This document shows positions 13,243-25,800 of a stretch of DNA of 64,000 nucleotides, piece by piece. The notes under the pieces were generated by a model. It was not told the DNA's origin and made no database searches. It saw only the letters and a list, made by a program, of their open reading frames with translations. Position numbers and translations under genes: made by a program. Source of the stretch: Phoebastria nigripes (Eukaryota; Chordata; Aves; Procellariiformes; Diomedeidae); NCBI GenBank assembly GCA_035582835.1, contig JAYKAV010003356.1:1-64000 (forward strand). Reading direction: 5' to 3'. Position 1 is the first letter of the stretch. Each line of letters opens with the position of its first letter.

Positions 13243-13837
13243 TGTGTAGGTTTTGGCTGGGATAGAGTTAATTTTCTTCATAGAAGCTAGTATGGGGCTA
13301 TGTTTTGGATTTGTGCTGGAAACAGTGTTGATAATACAGGGATGTTTTCGTTACTGCTGAGCAGCGCTTACACAGAGTCAAGGCCTTTTCTGCTTCTCAC
13401 CCCACCCCACCAGCGAGGAGGCTGGGGGTGCACAAGAAGCTGGGAGGGGACACAGCCAGGACAGCTGACCCCAACTGACCAAAGGGATATTCCATACCAT
13501 ATGACGTCATGCTCAGCATATAAAGCTGGGGGAAGAAGAAGGAAGAGGGGGACGTTTGGAGTGATGGCGTTTGTCTTCCCAAGTCACCGTTACGCGTGAT
13601 GGAGCCCTGCTTTCCTGGAGATGGCTGAACACCTGCCTGCCGATGGGAAGTAGTGAATGAATTCCTTGTTTTGTTTCGCTTGCATGCGCAGCTTTTGCTT
13701 TACCTATGAAACTGTCTTTATCTCAACCCATGAGTTTTCTCACTTTTACCATTACGATTCTCTCCCCCATCCCTCCGAGGGGGAGTGAGCGAGCAGCTGT
13801 GTGGTGCTTAGTTGCCAGCTGAGATTAAACCACGACA
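13243..13837 (+). mobile_element. Solo LTR of an ERVL-like element
   Basis: A complete 595-bp LTR starts TGTGTAGGTTTTGGCTGG and ends AAACCACGACA. It is flanked by a perfect 5-bp target duplication, CATGG, at 13238-13242 and 13838-13842. No internal retroviral sequence is present, so this is a solo LTR left by recombination between the two LTRs of a provirus. It has a TATA box and a full CRE, and shares its end sequences with the LTR at 1016-1588, in the same orientation. Confidence 0.92.
13502..13524 (+). promoter_or_regulatory. CRE plus TATA core promoter in the solo LTR
   Basis: TGACGTCA (13502-13509) is a perfect palindromic cAMP-response element. TATAAA follows at 13519-13524, nine bases after it. 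This is the expected U3 promoter layout. Transcription would run rightwards into intergenic DNA. Whether it is active cannot be told from sequence. Confidence 0.6.
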
Positions 13838-13842
13838 CATGG

Positions 13843-16800
13843 TCTTTGTGCATCACTGAAAACTTGCTATATTAAAATAACGTGTTTAATAAGTAAAGCT
13901 TGTTTACTTACTTAGTTGAACAGGAAGTTTTGGAGTTTTGCTACTTGCTGTTGGACATGCCTGAGCAGGAAGAAAAAAAATGAGTCAGAAAAAAGAAGCT
14001 GAGAGAAGCACTGTCAGATTTGGATTACTTGAACAAACTATGCTGTGACAACTTGTTATTCTTTGTGGCTGTGCTATAATTCATACAAGTATGGATTCCA
14101 CTCTGTCACAGGGAGTCAAATGCTTAAAAGGGGGAAAGGGGTGCCAAAAAATTCAAATTGCTCAAGCGTTTTTCCCAAGCAAGTGCATTCCATCTCAGTT
14201 CGGACATCATATCCTTTCTCCACTGTGGAAGCAGCTCACAGACTTAACCTATATCACCTGCATTCCCTTGTATAAATCCCTCTGCCTTGCAGAATCCTGG
14301 GTCCAAAGTCTCAGATAGTTTCCTGGATTTTTCCATCAGTATATGGACTTCCTGATTAAAATGTTTGCCAAACTGATAATAAATACAATGCACAGAAATG
14401 TTCAGGAAAAAATGATCACTCTGAAAGTGAGTTGCAGGGGGAGGTTCTCATGAAATGCAGATTTCACCTTCCTATCAACTCTTCCATTGCAGCAACCATG
14501 GCCTTCCTACAACGCTCTCGGTAAGGCTTTAAGGATGTCCCACACCTTTCTCCTTCTTTTCCCCCCACTTTGTTGCCAAAATACATTTTTCTTCACACTT
14601 GTCTGTTAAATCATACTTTCTTCTTATTGAATGTTATTTGACAATACCCTATTTGAGGAGGCAGTGCCACGAAATGTGCAGGTTGCAAACCAGTTCAAAT
14701 GAAAAGGCTGCATTTATAGCAAGAAAAAAAACCCAAACCAGCAAGTACAAAAAAATCAACACAATTAAGATGTTAAGATGAGTCTGCCCAGAATGCTTGC
14801 TGCTCTATATGCAGCAGTATATAGAAACCTTAGAAGATGAATGGCTTGCAAGCAGCAGCAGATTAAAATATACATCGCACAGGGACATACAAAGCCAGTG
14901 GGAGTCACGTCTGGATTTCAATAGCCAGGGTCGCTCCACAGTAGAAGCCACCTTAGCTGAAATGTCATTTCTCACTCTGCATCTAAAATGATCTATATCA
15001 AACCTGCTATATTCAATCATGCTGGGAATATCGGAAATTATATTAAATTTTTTTGTNATAACTCAGATCTGCTTCTGCATGAAATAAAATAGCCAACTTT
15101 TTTTTTATTTATCAATGGGTGAATTTCTAAAGGCCAGTCATACCCAAGGAAGAGCTTGCCCATGGCTCTGCACAGACTGGCTGACTGGAGGAGGAGCCAA
15201 GAGCTGCTGTAAAGCATGTGTATGGCTATTTGCAGGTCTGGCACATGATTTTGGGATGTGTAAATGAAATCTGTACCCACAGTGGGGCTGGCTGGGTGCA
15301 AGGAGTGGAGTTTAGCGGTCAAAAACAAGGTCATAAGCTTCTTTTATCCACCAAGGCCCTGCCTGCACAAATGACCAATTTTCATTTCATGGAGTTTTAA
15401 TTTTCCATGTGCAGGCAACTAACTTAACAAGACATTTCAGAGAAATATATAAAGCTTATTCTGTGTTATAGAGGGTCAATTCTAGGTGCTGCATAAATTT
15501 AATTCTAAAATCTTTCAAGGTTTTAGATCATTACTTCCTCCAAGATCATATCACTGCTGCTACATTTCAGCATGAGCATATTTTATAGCAGTTATTGAAA
15601 CATCCTATGATTGGGAAGTTTGAGTGACAACGGGGGAATGTTTTGTCATCAGACATAACAATACTGTATCAGTTGTCTTCAGATGACTGGTCCAGGCACA
15701 AATAGGAAACGCCAAATGTCTCCTGCATGACAAATTTAATCTAATAAACCCATCACTGTGTTTACATACTAAGTGCTGTAAGTGAATTCTGGTCAGACTG
15801 CTGTTTCCTGCTGCAGGAGCATTTGCACCCGAGTGTCAGGAACTGCACACAAAAAACTGTCTCTCCTCTGTGTAAAAGCCCCCTCTGCTGGACCAGCCTG
15901 ACATGTAAGCAATACGTAAAACTACCAGATCATCCCCCTTCCCCCCGAGAATGGACAAGTCGGTGAAGCAATTCTCCATCAGCTGCCCCTTCTGTAGGGA
16001 GCCCTTTTCCTGACTGATGCAACATGAGTCACAGAAGTGGCCAGGTTCTCTAAAACGCAGCATGCTTTGATGAGCACATACCTTATCTGTCCCACGCAAG
16101 AGGTAAGCAGGCCTTTTCTCCAAATTTTGGAGGACTCCCAAGTTTCAGGCTGTTTCCTGATGTCCCGCTGCATGCCAAGGAGGTTCTGATCTGGCCAAGG
16201 GAGATGTCATTCCCCAAGAGACATCTTGTATTACCAATCCTTTCATCTTTGTGGAGATGATCCTCCAAATACGGAGGAATGTCTAAACTGGGCGAAATTT
16301 CAGGAACTTGGAGAATAAAACCAATGTGTCCCAGTGAATTGAGCACGCTGCTCTGCCACCTTGAAATCACTCAGTGTCAGAGAAGACCTAGGGTGAAAGT
16401 AAAGATGGTGATTTTCCTAAACATGAGGTTAAAGAATAATTTACTCTGTTCAGAGAGAGAGACTGAGAAATAAATCAGTAGCACTACAGCCTCCTCTGTT
16501 TAGCTCAGTGTTGTGTGTGTCCCCTTCACCCAAGAGCCTCTGAAGCCAAAACACCTCCCCGGTTACCTTTGATAAGGTCCCCATGGCTATCTGATTCTTT
16601 AGACAAGCTCCATCATTACGGGTTGCCTTCTTTCAGCTGCATCTTGACTCCAAGGAAAGCTTCCCAATTGCCCCTTCCCCTTGCTGGGGCCCCCACCCAG
16701 TATCTAAGCTGCACCCAGGGATGACTGCTGTCCAGGTGCTCAATACTGCATTAGGACATCAGTTAATACAGCTCTTTTCAATGAGCTGCTGTCTACAGCA

Positions 16801-19800
16801 GGGGTAGCTTTTAACATGCAAGAAGTGGAAGACCTGTGGGTGCTTGCTGGACAAAACTGGATGCTGTTACCACCTGACTTCATAGTAAACCAAGTTATGC
16901 TATACTGTCAGTGTGAATTTTCCTGTCAGGCACTTCTGCTTAAGCAGTTAACGATGGTACAAACCTATGAGTTCAGCATCTAGCCTGGCCATAACAAAGT
17001 CATTTATACAACCTATGTGAGGTTCTTCCTGATGGCTGGTGAGAGGAGTTTTGTGTTTCAGAACTAATAAAATGGATTATCTTCACCATGCAATGTTTTA
17101 TAACACATGCTGAAAACGACATTTAATGCAAGCCTGTAAGTGAGAGCCAGTGATGCAGCCACTCACTCTGACTTAATAGAGACTAAACACAACAGCAACT
17201 CAAATAAACATGGGGACTATCGTTAGTCTGCTATAAATCTCTCCTACACGTGGCTTGCTGAAGCTGTGTGACAGCATCTCACAAAGACAAAAGAGGAAGC
17301 ATCCCCAGTGAGCAAAGGGAAGAATTGGAGAGGAAAGGTTCACAAACCATTGAAAGGTGGAAAGCAGCTGAAACATATGATTGAGGAGAAAGGAACCCCA
17401 TAATTCTGTGAGGACTTAAGTGAAAAGAATGTGAGGCCCTCAAATGATTTATTTTCTGGAACGTGCGTTCCACGTGGGCAAACTGTGAGATAATGAGACT
17501 CAACTTTCTGCCTCAAATATGCTTCTGTGACAGTGGGCAAAAGTTACTTACTCTTTCTCTTCCTGACTCCCTCACCTGTAAAATGAGAATAATAGCACTC
17601 TCCTGCTTTATCAGACCTTCGCAAGGACAAATACTCTGAGAGTGCGAGGGCTCAGGTACAGTGGTATCCTGAAAGAGGTGAATACAGAGCACTCTTACCA
17701 GGCCTTCTGCTCCAAAAATGAACATCCCACCCCTCTGAGACAAAAGAAGAGGCACTGTTTTACGCTTTGCTGTTGTAGTCGCCGTCTCTCCCTGCCGGCT
17801 GATCTCAGAGCCCAGGTGGAAATCAAACAGATCAGTAAAACCCACTTCAAAGTGTACTTTTAAAGCTCACCGACTTTTTGACCAAAAAACCCTCACAAGC
17901 CTTGGTCAGCAGTGTTAGCTAACATGACATTTCCCAAGTTCCTTCTTTAAATTCCTTGAAATGGGAGACAGAAGAAAAATCAGGCAGAAGAGCATATGAC
18001 CAAAGCTTTCACAACTCAACTCCTTGACCTTCAAAGCATTCGCTGAAGTCTGAAACAGTGCAGCTAACTTTACCTTTTTGTCTCCGCCTTCTCCCTATGC
18101 ACTCTACAAATTTGGCTCTTTCATTCCCTCCAAGAAATTTCTTGCTTGGACCAAGGCTGTGTCAAAGGGATCTCATCCCAAGTCGTTATTTCAATTCAGC
18201 CATGTGGAAATAGCTCTTTTTCACTTCTGAGCTTTCACCTACTTGAATTATAAACCTCACAGTTACAGCTCTGTGTGATTTTTGATCAGTTTAAATTCTG
18301 TCTTTCATCCCCAACTGGAGCTGGAACAACTCATCCTCAACAAATAACACATCCCATGACATAAGAGTCTCTTTCCATCTGCAGAATTTTTGAGACCAAT
18401 TGTAATTTCCTCAAATGTATTTCTTGTTCTACCACTGCCAAAATAATTGGTTTGTTCTGTAAAGTTTTAGTTGTAAACACCATCCTGCAAACATCTATGC
18501 AACTGTTTAATTTACCAATTATTTCAATAAGTACATGTATAATTATCTACCAAATCGGCTTGTACACAAATACTTAATGTTCCAGACTGAGGCTTGCTCA
18601 GCTATTATTGGTCACACTTGGGACTGGTTCCAGCCCTTGGCTGAGAGCAAAAATTATTGTGTATCATCTTATATACATTTCTGTTTCACTGAATACTTTT
18701 GCATTAGAATTTAACTCTTCTCTGATATTTTTCTGATAAAGTTTTTTACCAGAGAACAGACAAAACCAGACATAAAACTAGCTGCCAAAATTCACTCAAA
18801 AGTTAATTCATGGCAAACATATTTTCGCAATACCCACTTTCNAGCATATGGCTATACAAGCCAGCAACAAGGCCTCTCATTGATAGTGCTAAGGTCAAAA
18901 TCTTTATGATTAAATAACAGTGTTTATACCAGCCTCCTTCAGAGAGAATAAGAAGGCTTGTTAACAGATTCATAAATCCAGGTGAAAAGATTAACGTAGT
19001 CATCCAGGCATATATGTTATTCCTGAATATATATGGTTTTAGAACATGGTAAACAGCCAGATCTATGTTTACTGTTATGTGCTGAATGCAGATTGGAGTC
19101 ACTGTTTCCCTATATATTAGGGGATATATATTAGATCTTGAATACCTACCAGTATTATACTTCAATATAGCTTTTATTCTACTCAGTCAGGTTAAACAGC
19201 TCCTGGATTCCTGACTATATCAAGTAGTGAGCAGAAGTAACACATGAAGAAACCAGCTCTCCATGTTACATGCCACAGAACTTGCCTTCGCACTTATGTG
19301 AAGTGACAGCCCCTCTGGGTATACGCTTGTTGCTCTCCTTTATTTAAATGCTACAGCTTCTTTCCTTTAAATGTACTTACTTTTGAATGGAAGACTAAAC
19401 AACAGCTGTCACATCCTAATTTAGTCTGTGTAAAACCTCACATCTAAAGGGTTTAGTCAATAAAATGAAAGATGTTAGCACTGAAGACAAATGCCCCAAA
19501 CCAAACCCCAGCACACAATTCTCTTACAAATGAAAACTACATGACGTGNCTCCAAAGGAGTTTAGAGCCCGATTTCCTGGCCTCTCTGCAACATATGCAC
19601 ACTGAAATCCTGAGAGACACTGAACCCCTTGGCAAACTAAATGTCTAGTTTTATCAGAGATACAGTTAACTCGTGGTTGTCCATGGACATTTTATCCAGA
19701 TTGCGGNTCAGTGGGGTCCTGCTTTCCCCAAAAAGCCTTTGGCCACCACTCAGAGCCCAGTATTTGCATCAGTCACCATGCTGCCTCNTGCAGTTTATAG

Positions 19801-22800
19801 AGGCTCTTGATATCTACCCAATTCTCTTTATAAGGTTTTTAAACTTATAAACTTTATAAAGGTTTACCCACTTTACTTCCTATTAGGAATAAAAACTGGC
19901 TGTGGCCAAACACTTTTTGAATGTTTTGAACAAGAATCTTTAAATTTTCCTGTGAGAAAAAGAACTTCTTTCTAAACCAAGCCCCCAAAATCCTCGCCTT
20001 TTTTCTCCAGTTACACATTTCAAGATAGATAGAAATTACATCAGTTCTTTATCTCTTCACCTTCATACCTGCCACATTAAAACAATAGCTCTAATTTCTA
20101 TTCCTTTTATGCACATTTCATCAAATTTCTTCCCAACTGATAGTTTGGGGAAAATATAACAGAAAAAAATTGCTGTAGATACCTCCTTTCCCAAAAAGGA
20201 AAAAATTATGCACAAATTCCCAAACATAATCAGGGCTGTTACTATGCATTTTCTCAAATATATGTCAAATTGCCAAATTCTCACAACGCTTCCCCAGAGG
20301 TTTGATATGAGCTTTGGGAGAAACACTGCATAGGTTTTTAAGTTACATGAATTAGTTCACATCTCTTTGTTTAATGGCACTGTCTGGCAGGAGTACAGGC
20401 TGGGGTTTTTAATAATACCTTATTTTACAGCTTCAAAGGAAAAGTTCCCTGGTTTTGCAACAAGAATTTGTGCATTTTGACATGCTAGTTGTCAATACCA
20501 GGAATGCTTATTCCTTGGGAAACAATGAAGGAGAAAACAAGGGAGGAAACAGTTTGTAGTGTAAAGCCAATGTGAAACACCTGAGATATCACTACCTTTA
20601 CAGTGATCCATCTGGCTGCTGACTCAGAGCAACCTTTCTGATGCTCAAGCTGTGTTCCAGATGCAAAAAATTAGAGCAGTAACCCAAGAACCAGGGACAG
20701 GATTTATAAAAGAAATAGACACCTTCTCAATAACAGTGGTTTACAAATCATTTCTCTGCTGATTCCCCGAGCTCATGGAAACCACCTGCTGGCAGAGAGC
20801 CTGTGCCATTCCCTTGCTAAACAGTCACCCACAGGCTGCGATCCTGCCATGCCTCCCTTATCAGACAAACCCTTGAGCTTCCTCAGGTACGCTTCAAGCA
20901 GATGAAAAAAAATCAGAGGCCTGGAGGACCACGCTCAGATTCAGCGAGTTGCTGCTGAACGACTCTCTGACTCTGCTCATGCTCTCTAGTAGATGTGCCG
21001 CTCGCATGGCCCAGCGTCGTGTTGCCCTGATGATCCACACAGGGACTGAGGCTGCCGCTGCTCCTTTCTCTCCTGTGTACTTTTAGGTTTCCATTGCTCA
21101 GAAACCAGGGTGCCAGCAGTATGGATGCGTGCAGGTGTCTTTGAGAGATGGTGACAGGTTTGGCCAAGGCAAGCAGGAGACCTAGGAGCTGGGAAGTGCT
21201 CCTGGTTTAGACACAAATCCCAGTATCATAAGTGACTTCTTTTCTACCACGTGTGGCTATCTATCTGTGGAAGCTCCAGCCCAACCAGAAACCACTGAAA
21301 GCAATGAAAATGCACCATGAAATGTGCAGAAGCAGCAAGATCTTTGAAAGGGTTTGCCATTTCTACTTTAGGTGTGAGAGCACTGAGGACAAGGAGAGCA
21401 GGACAGAGGAGGGTTAATGCCAGTACAATCCATGAGGGTGCTGTTGAGCCACAGGCATGTTTTAGAAGCTGCCCAGCTCTAGTCAATGCAGCCACAAAAA
21501 AGAGCACGTTGTGTGGGCTGGATGTTAGTGCCTTTCTGCTAGTGCTGTAGGAGAATTAAATCTTGCAAGAGTTGGTGGGGAAGAACTACACTAGTCCCTG
21601 GGTCCAGGAGCAAGCTACAGCTCCCTTCCCGTAACCCTCTCTGCTGTCTGTGACCCCCAAGGGGCCTCTACCACACCAGCAGAGCCTGATGTGCTGTGGG
21701 AGGCTCTACTGAGAGGGGTATCGGTGCCGGGTGAGGCTTCCTCACAGCAGCCTCCTGGTTCCTCTTCGGGGATATGCAACAGGCTTAATGCATTAACTCA
21801 CACCAACACCTCACTCTCTCCATGCCTCAGGTGCCCTGTTCATAATATGCTTCTCTCCAGCCAGGATTCATTACCATCAGCAAAGCATTTAAGAGTTCGG
21901 ATGGAATTGTTTTCTCTATAAATATAAATACAGGACAATAATACTGCACACTGAGCTACCACTTCTTTAAGAAATGTAACTGAAATACATTTAGTGAAGT
22001 AGAAAGATTTCTGGGGGATCATATTATCTTATGCCAGAAATTTCAAAAGGGCTCAGAGAGCAAAGGCTATGAGTGGGCTCTGCTCCATTATTGTAAGCTC
22101 TGCTCCATTAATTTTGGTCTCACTTTAATCGGGCAAGTTATCAGATATAATTTTTCCAAGGCAGCACTGGACATGTAACCCAAAATTTTCCTTTCTGAAT
22201 GTTAACAATAATAGTCCCTTTTGCCAGAAGCTCTTTACAAAAGCACACTAAAGAAAACAGCACCAGTAAATTAAAAAGGGCTGTTAGACACTTCATAATA
22301 TTAATTGGCATTTTATAGCTCTTTATATGTTCAAACCAACATGCATGAATTACCCATTTAATCCCAGCTGCTCGGGATTCTCCCGCTCCATTGCACCAGC
22401 CGGCTCCGTGCCCGCCCGCACAGCCCAGGACCCCNAGCCAGGAGGAAGATGGATGGTATGACCTTGCATATGCTGGCCAGCTGCCTCAAGCCCAACCGGC
22501 CANTGGCCAGAGGAAGAGCCTGTGGTATTCAGTCAAGCCAAAGACCACCTTTTTTAGCAAGCTTTTCCACACACGGCCACTTACCGGAAGACGTCCCTCC
22601 CTGGGCTGTAAAGCAGCACAGTGGCCTTGCGTGCTGGGCAAAGCTAGACAGCAGCTTGCAGGACCTGCTAAATACCCTCATGGGGTCCACCAGCCCCTGG
22701 AGCAGGGAGGAAGCCACAGCGCGTCATGGCAAGCCCACAGGACATGACCCCAGAGGAAAGGCAAGCCCTTGTCCGAGCCTCAGATTCAGCAAGTAGCGCA

Positions 22801-25800
22801 GGATGGGGTTGTCCCCCCACCGGTACCCTATCCACAGTTTATCAGTGAGGATGCCCCCGAGAGCCAAACAGCAAGGTGCCCCCATGTGCTCAAAGCACAG
22901 CGGTGGGATAGGAGACCCCTGAATCTTCAGCAAAGCACAATTCAAAATTCAGACCCTCCAAGACCACACACAGTCTCCCCAAAGCTTTGCCACTCTTACC
23001 TGCCCCTAAACATAAAGTTTCTTTTCCTACTGCAAAATACAATTATAAACAGGCTAAGCCAAACAAAGCTCAGGTGTCCCCTCCTCTCCTCTGGGGAGAG
23101 GGTAAGAGCGAGGGTTTCTCCCTTCTCTCAACAAACAGATGCGTTTGGGCAGCTAAATGGGTTAATGCACACGGCTGACCCACAGGGACCGTTCACATGG
23201 GAAAAGTAAAGCAAAAGCTTTTAGCCTAAACCTCGGCAAAGGAGATTTGTCCCGTCAATGAAAACTTTGATGAATGTGTCCCACTATCTTTCCTAAGTCC
23301 CCCCATTTCACTGCCAACTGGGCCTCATTTTGAAGCATGACATAAAATCTTGGTACAAGTTACTGATCTCTGGTTGGCTTTCTGCATTGAATACACACAC
23401 AGAGCTACAGATAATTCTTTTTTTAAAAATAGAAATTATTTAAATAACTGAAATGATACCCCATCAAGATCAAGGGCCAAATTGCCTTTGATTTTAACAG
23501 GATCAGGCTTTCACAACATGATCCGTATTAAACCATGATAAACTCACATGTTTTAACGATGGAGATTAGCTAAAGTAGGAACTGCTTATCTCAGATCTCA
23601 AAAGATTCCTTAAATATGGGTCCCCAGATCCCTATTTTGTGGGTTCTTACGTTAGATCACTGTGATACTTCACCTACCTCTGCTTTAATCCTATGACAGT
23701 CAGTGTTAGTGCAGAACTGCAGGGTTTCAGGGTGGGGGGTTGTCAGTGTTTGGGCTTTTTAATCAAATCTAAATAAACTTCAACTGTAGTGCAATCTAGG
23801 AATGTCTAGCAAAGGCATTTAAATATCTTCATTCATAAACTACTCAAGCTGCACCAAACTGAGACCTTCAAATTAAACCCTGAAACCTTCCTGGAGCAGT
23901 TTCAGTTGTGACTCCAGCTCCGTGACCTGGGCTGCAGAGCAGATCCCAAATTCAAAGGTACGTTTTCTGTGTACCAGCGTACACCACGTCCTAACAGCAC
24001 CCCAAATGCCCTGCACATTTCAGAAGTGAGCCCAAAACCTCATGCAGGTATGGTGACATACTGCCCAAATCACAGAAGGATCAAATTATGTCCCTTGGTC
24101 CATCTCCAGAAGTAATGACATTAGGTGAATTGCACAAACCCCTCTTGAACAGGTAGACTGAAGAAGATAAATGTGCACACAACTGAAGAATTTTAACTGT
24201 TTTTCACTCTTTTACTTATTTAAAAAAAAAAAAAAAATCAGTGCTTATGCAACCAGTTTAACATCCCCTACTGTATCTTTTTTCCCAAACCAGCAAGACA
24301 GGATTTGATATAAAATTAAAAAAAGAAGCCTCATTTTCTCTTGCTTATGGCAGAGCTACATTGTTGCACTCTTGTTCTGATTCACTCTTTGCATTTTCAT
24401 TTCCTGACAGTGACTTCTTCTGAATGTACAAACATGTAGGCTGGCTGTTTAGAAAAGCAAAATTAAATACTCGATTTTTGTCTTTCTCTCTCTTTCCCCC
24501 ATTCTGTCTTCTCAATAAACCAACCAACTCCCCTCAGCTCAAGGCTCTGATCCTGCCTGCAGTACCACCCAAGAAAACGCTGGCAGTGCACAGGGTTGAA
24601 CACCTACATGAACCTCTCCAAGGCTGAGGACTGAGCCCTCTCCGGCTCCTAGTCTTCTGTGGTTCAGCATGGCATTGGCAGTAGGAGATGGGACGAGTGA
24701 CGAATGGAGGTTGACAGGAGCACCACTCAGTCACTCTGCTGGGGGCTGTGTGTTGGTTTCAGCAGGGTGCTCAGCCGCTACCATGCGGAGGGCCCTAGGA
24801 GGGTGGTTTCTGCCAGCGAGGAATCTCCCCACTGAACCATGCTCGGTTCTTAACAGGGCCTCACATGTAATACTAGAAAGTGCCTGTCAGCCCTCGCCTC
24901 ATTCAAGCATTTCGTGACTCACGCTTTCCTTCAGAACGTTTCTTACTCCTCATCGCTGGTGGGAGGTGCAGCCCCATCAGGTCAAGAGGCTGTTTACCAG
25001 ACACCATGGGGCAGTCTAAAGGAAAGTAATGAAAAATGGATTTTTGTAGCTCAAAAGCGGGTCTGTCCAACTAAAGCCTGACAGTAGATTTGCCTACTAG
25101 AGGGTGCAAGAGCTCTTAGTTGCAAATGTATATGCAATGTAACACCATGCCCACCTGTGTTTTTCCTCCAATACGCTCTTTTCAGTTGCCACAGATCTTT
25201 GGAAAGCAGAAAGGAGGCAGGGGTCAAACCTGCAGGTACCAGCCTGGTGTAACGGGTCCAAATCTGGTCAACAGGACTTACCCATTTACAGCAGGTCTAA
25301 ACCAACACAAGAAAACTCAGCCTGCCTCTGGCTGCACTTCATATGATCTATAGATACGCATTATATGTGGTTAATCCCTGATCATGCTTACAAGAGCTTC
25401 ATATTCATTATTCAGTGAAATATAAAATATTTTTTTGTCTATTAAATCTTCACTATCTGCAATTATTCCCCAGGCTGCAATAGATAGTGAGTCAGCAGGC
25501 AGAGATTTAATTATCAGTTTTTACTGTAAGATGATGATGTTTATTGATACCACTATCAGACAGACACTGAAATGAAGCAGATGTTAATCTGAGGTTAAGC
25601 TCCAGGAGGCGCCTAGCAGTCTGACCAAAGGGACTGATGTTCATCAGATAGTAAAAGAGGAGACCTCCCTCCCTTCCTCCCTCCCTCTGTCCCTACGGAG
25701 GCCTGCACAGAGCTCACAGAAGTACCGCTTAGTTTTGCAAATTCCTCTTCACACCATTTCCAACCCATTCGACAAGCAGCTTGCCCCTTAAGGCAGAGCT

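Noticed and set aside
22391..23209. Overlapping GC-rich frames of 115 to 146 codons on the plus strand
   Set aside because: They contain Ns, show low complexity and match no family; three frames being open together suggests composition rather than coding.
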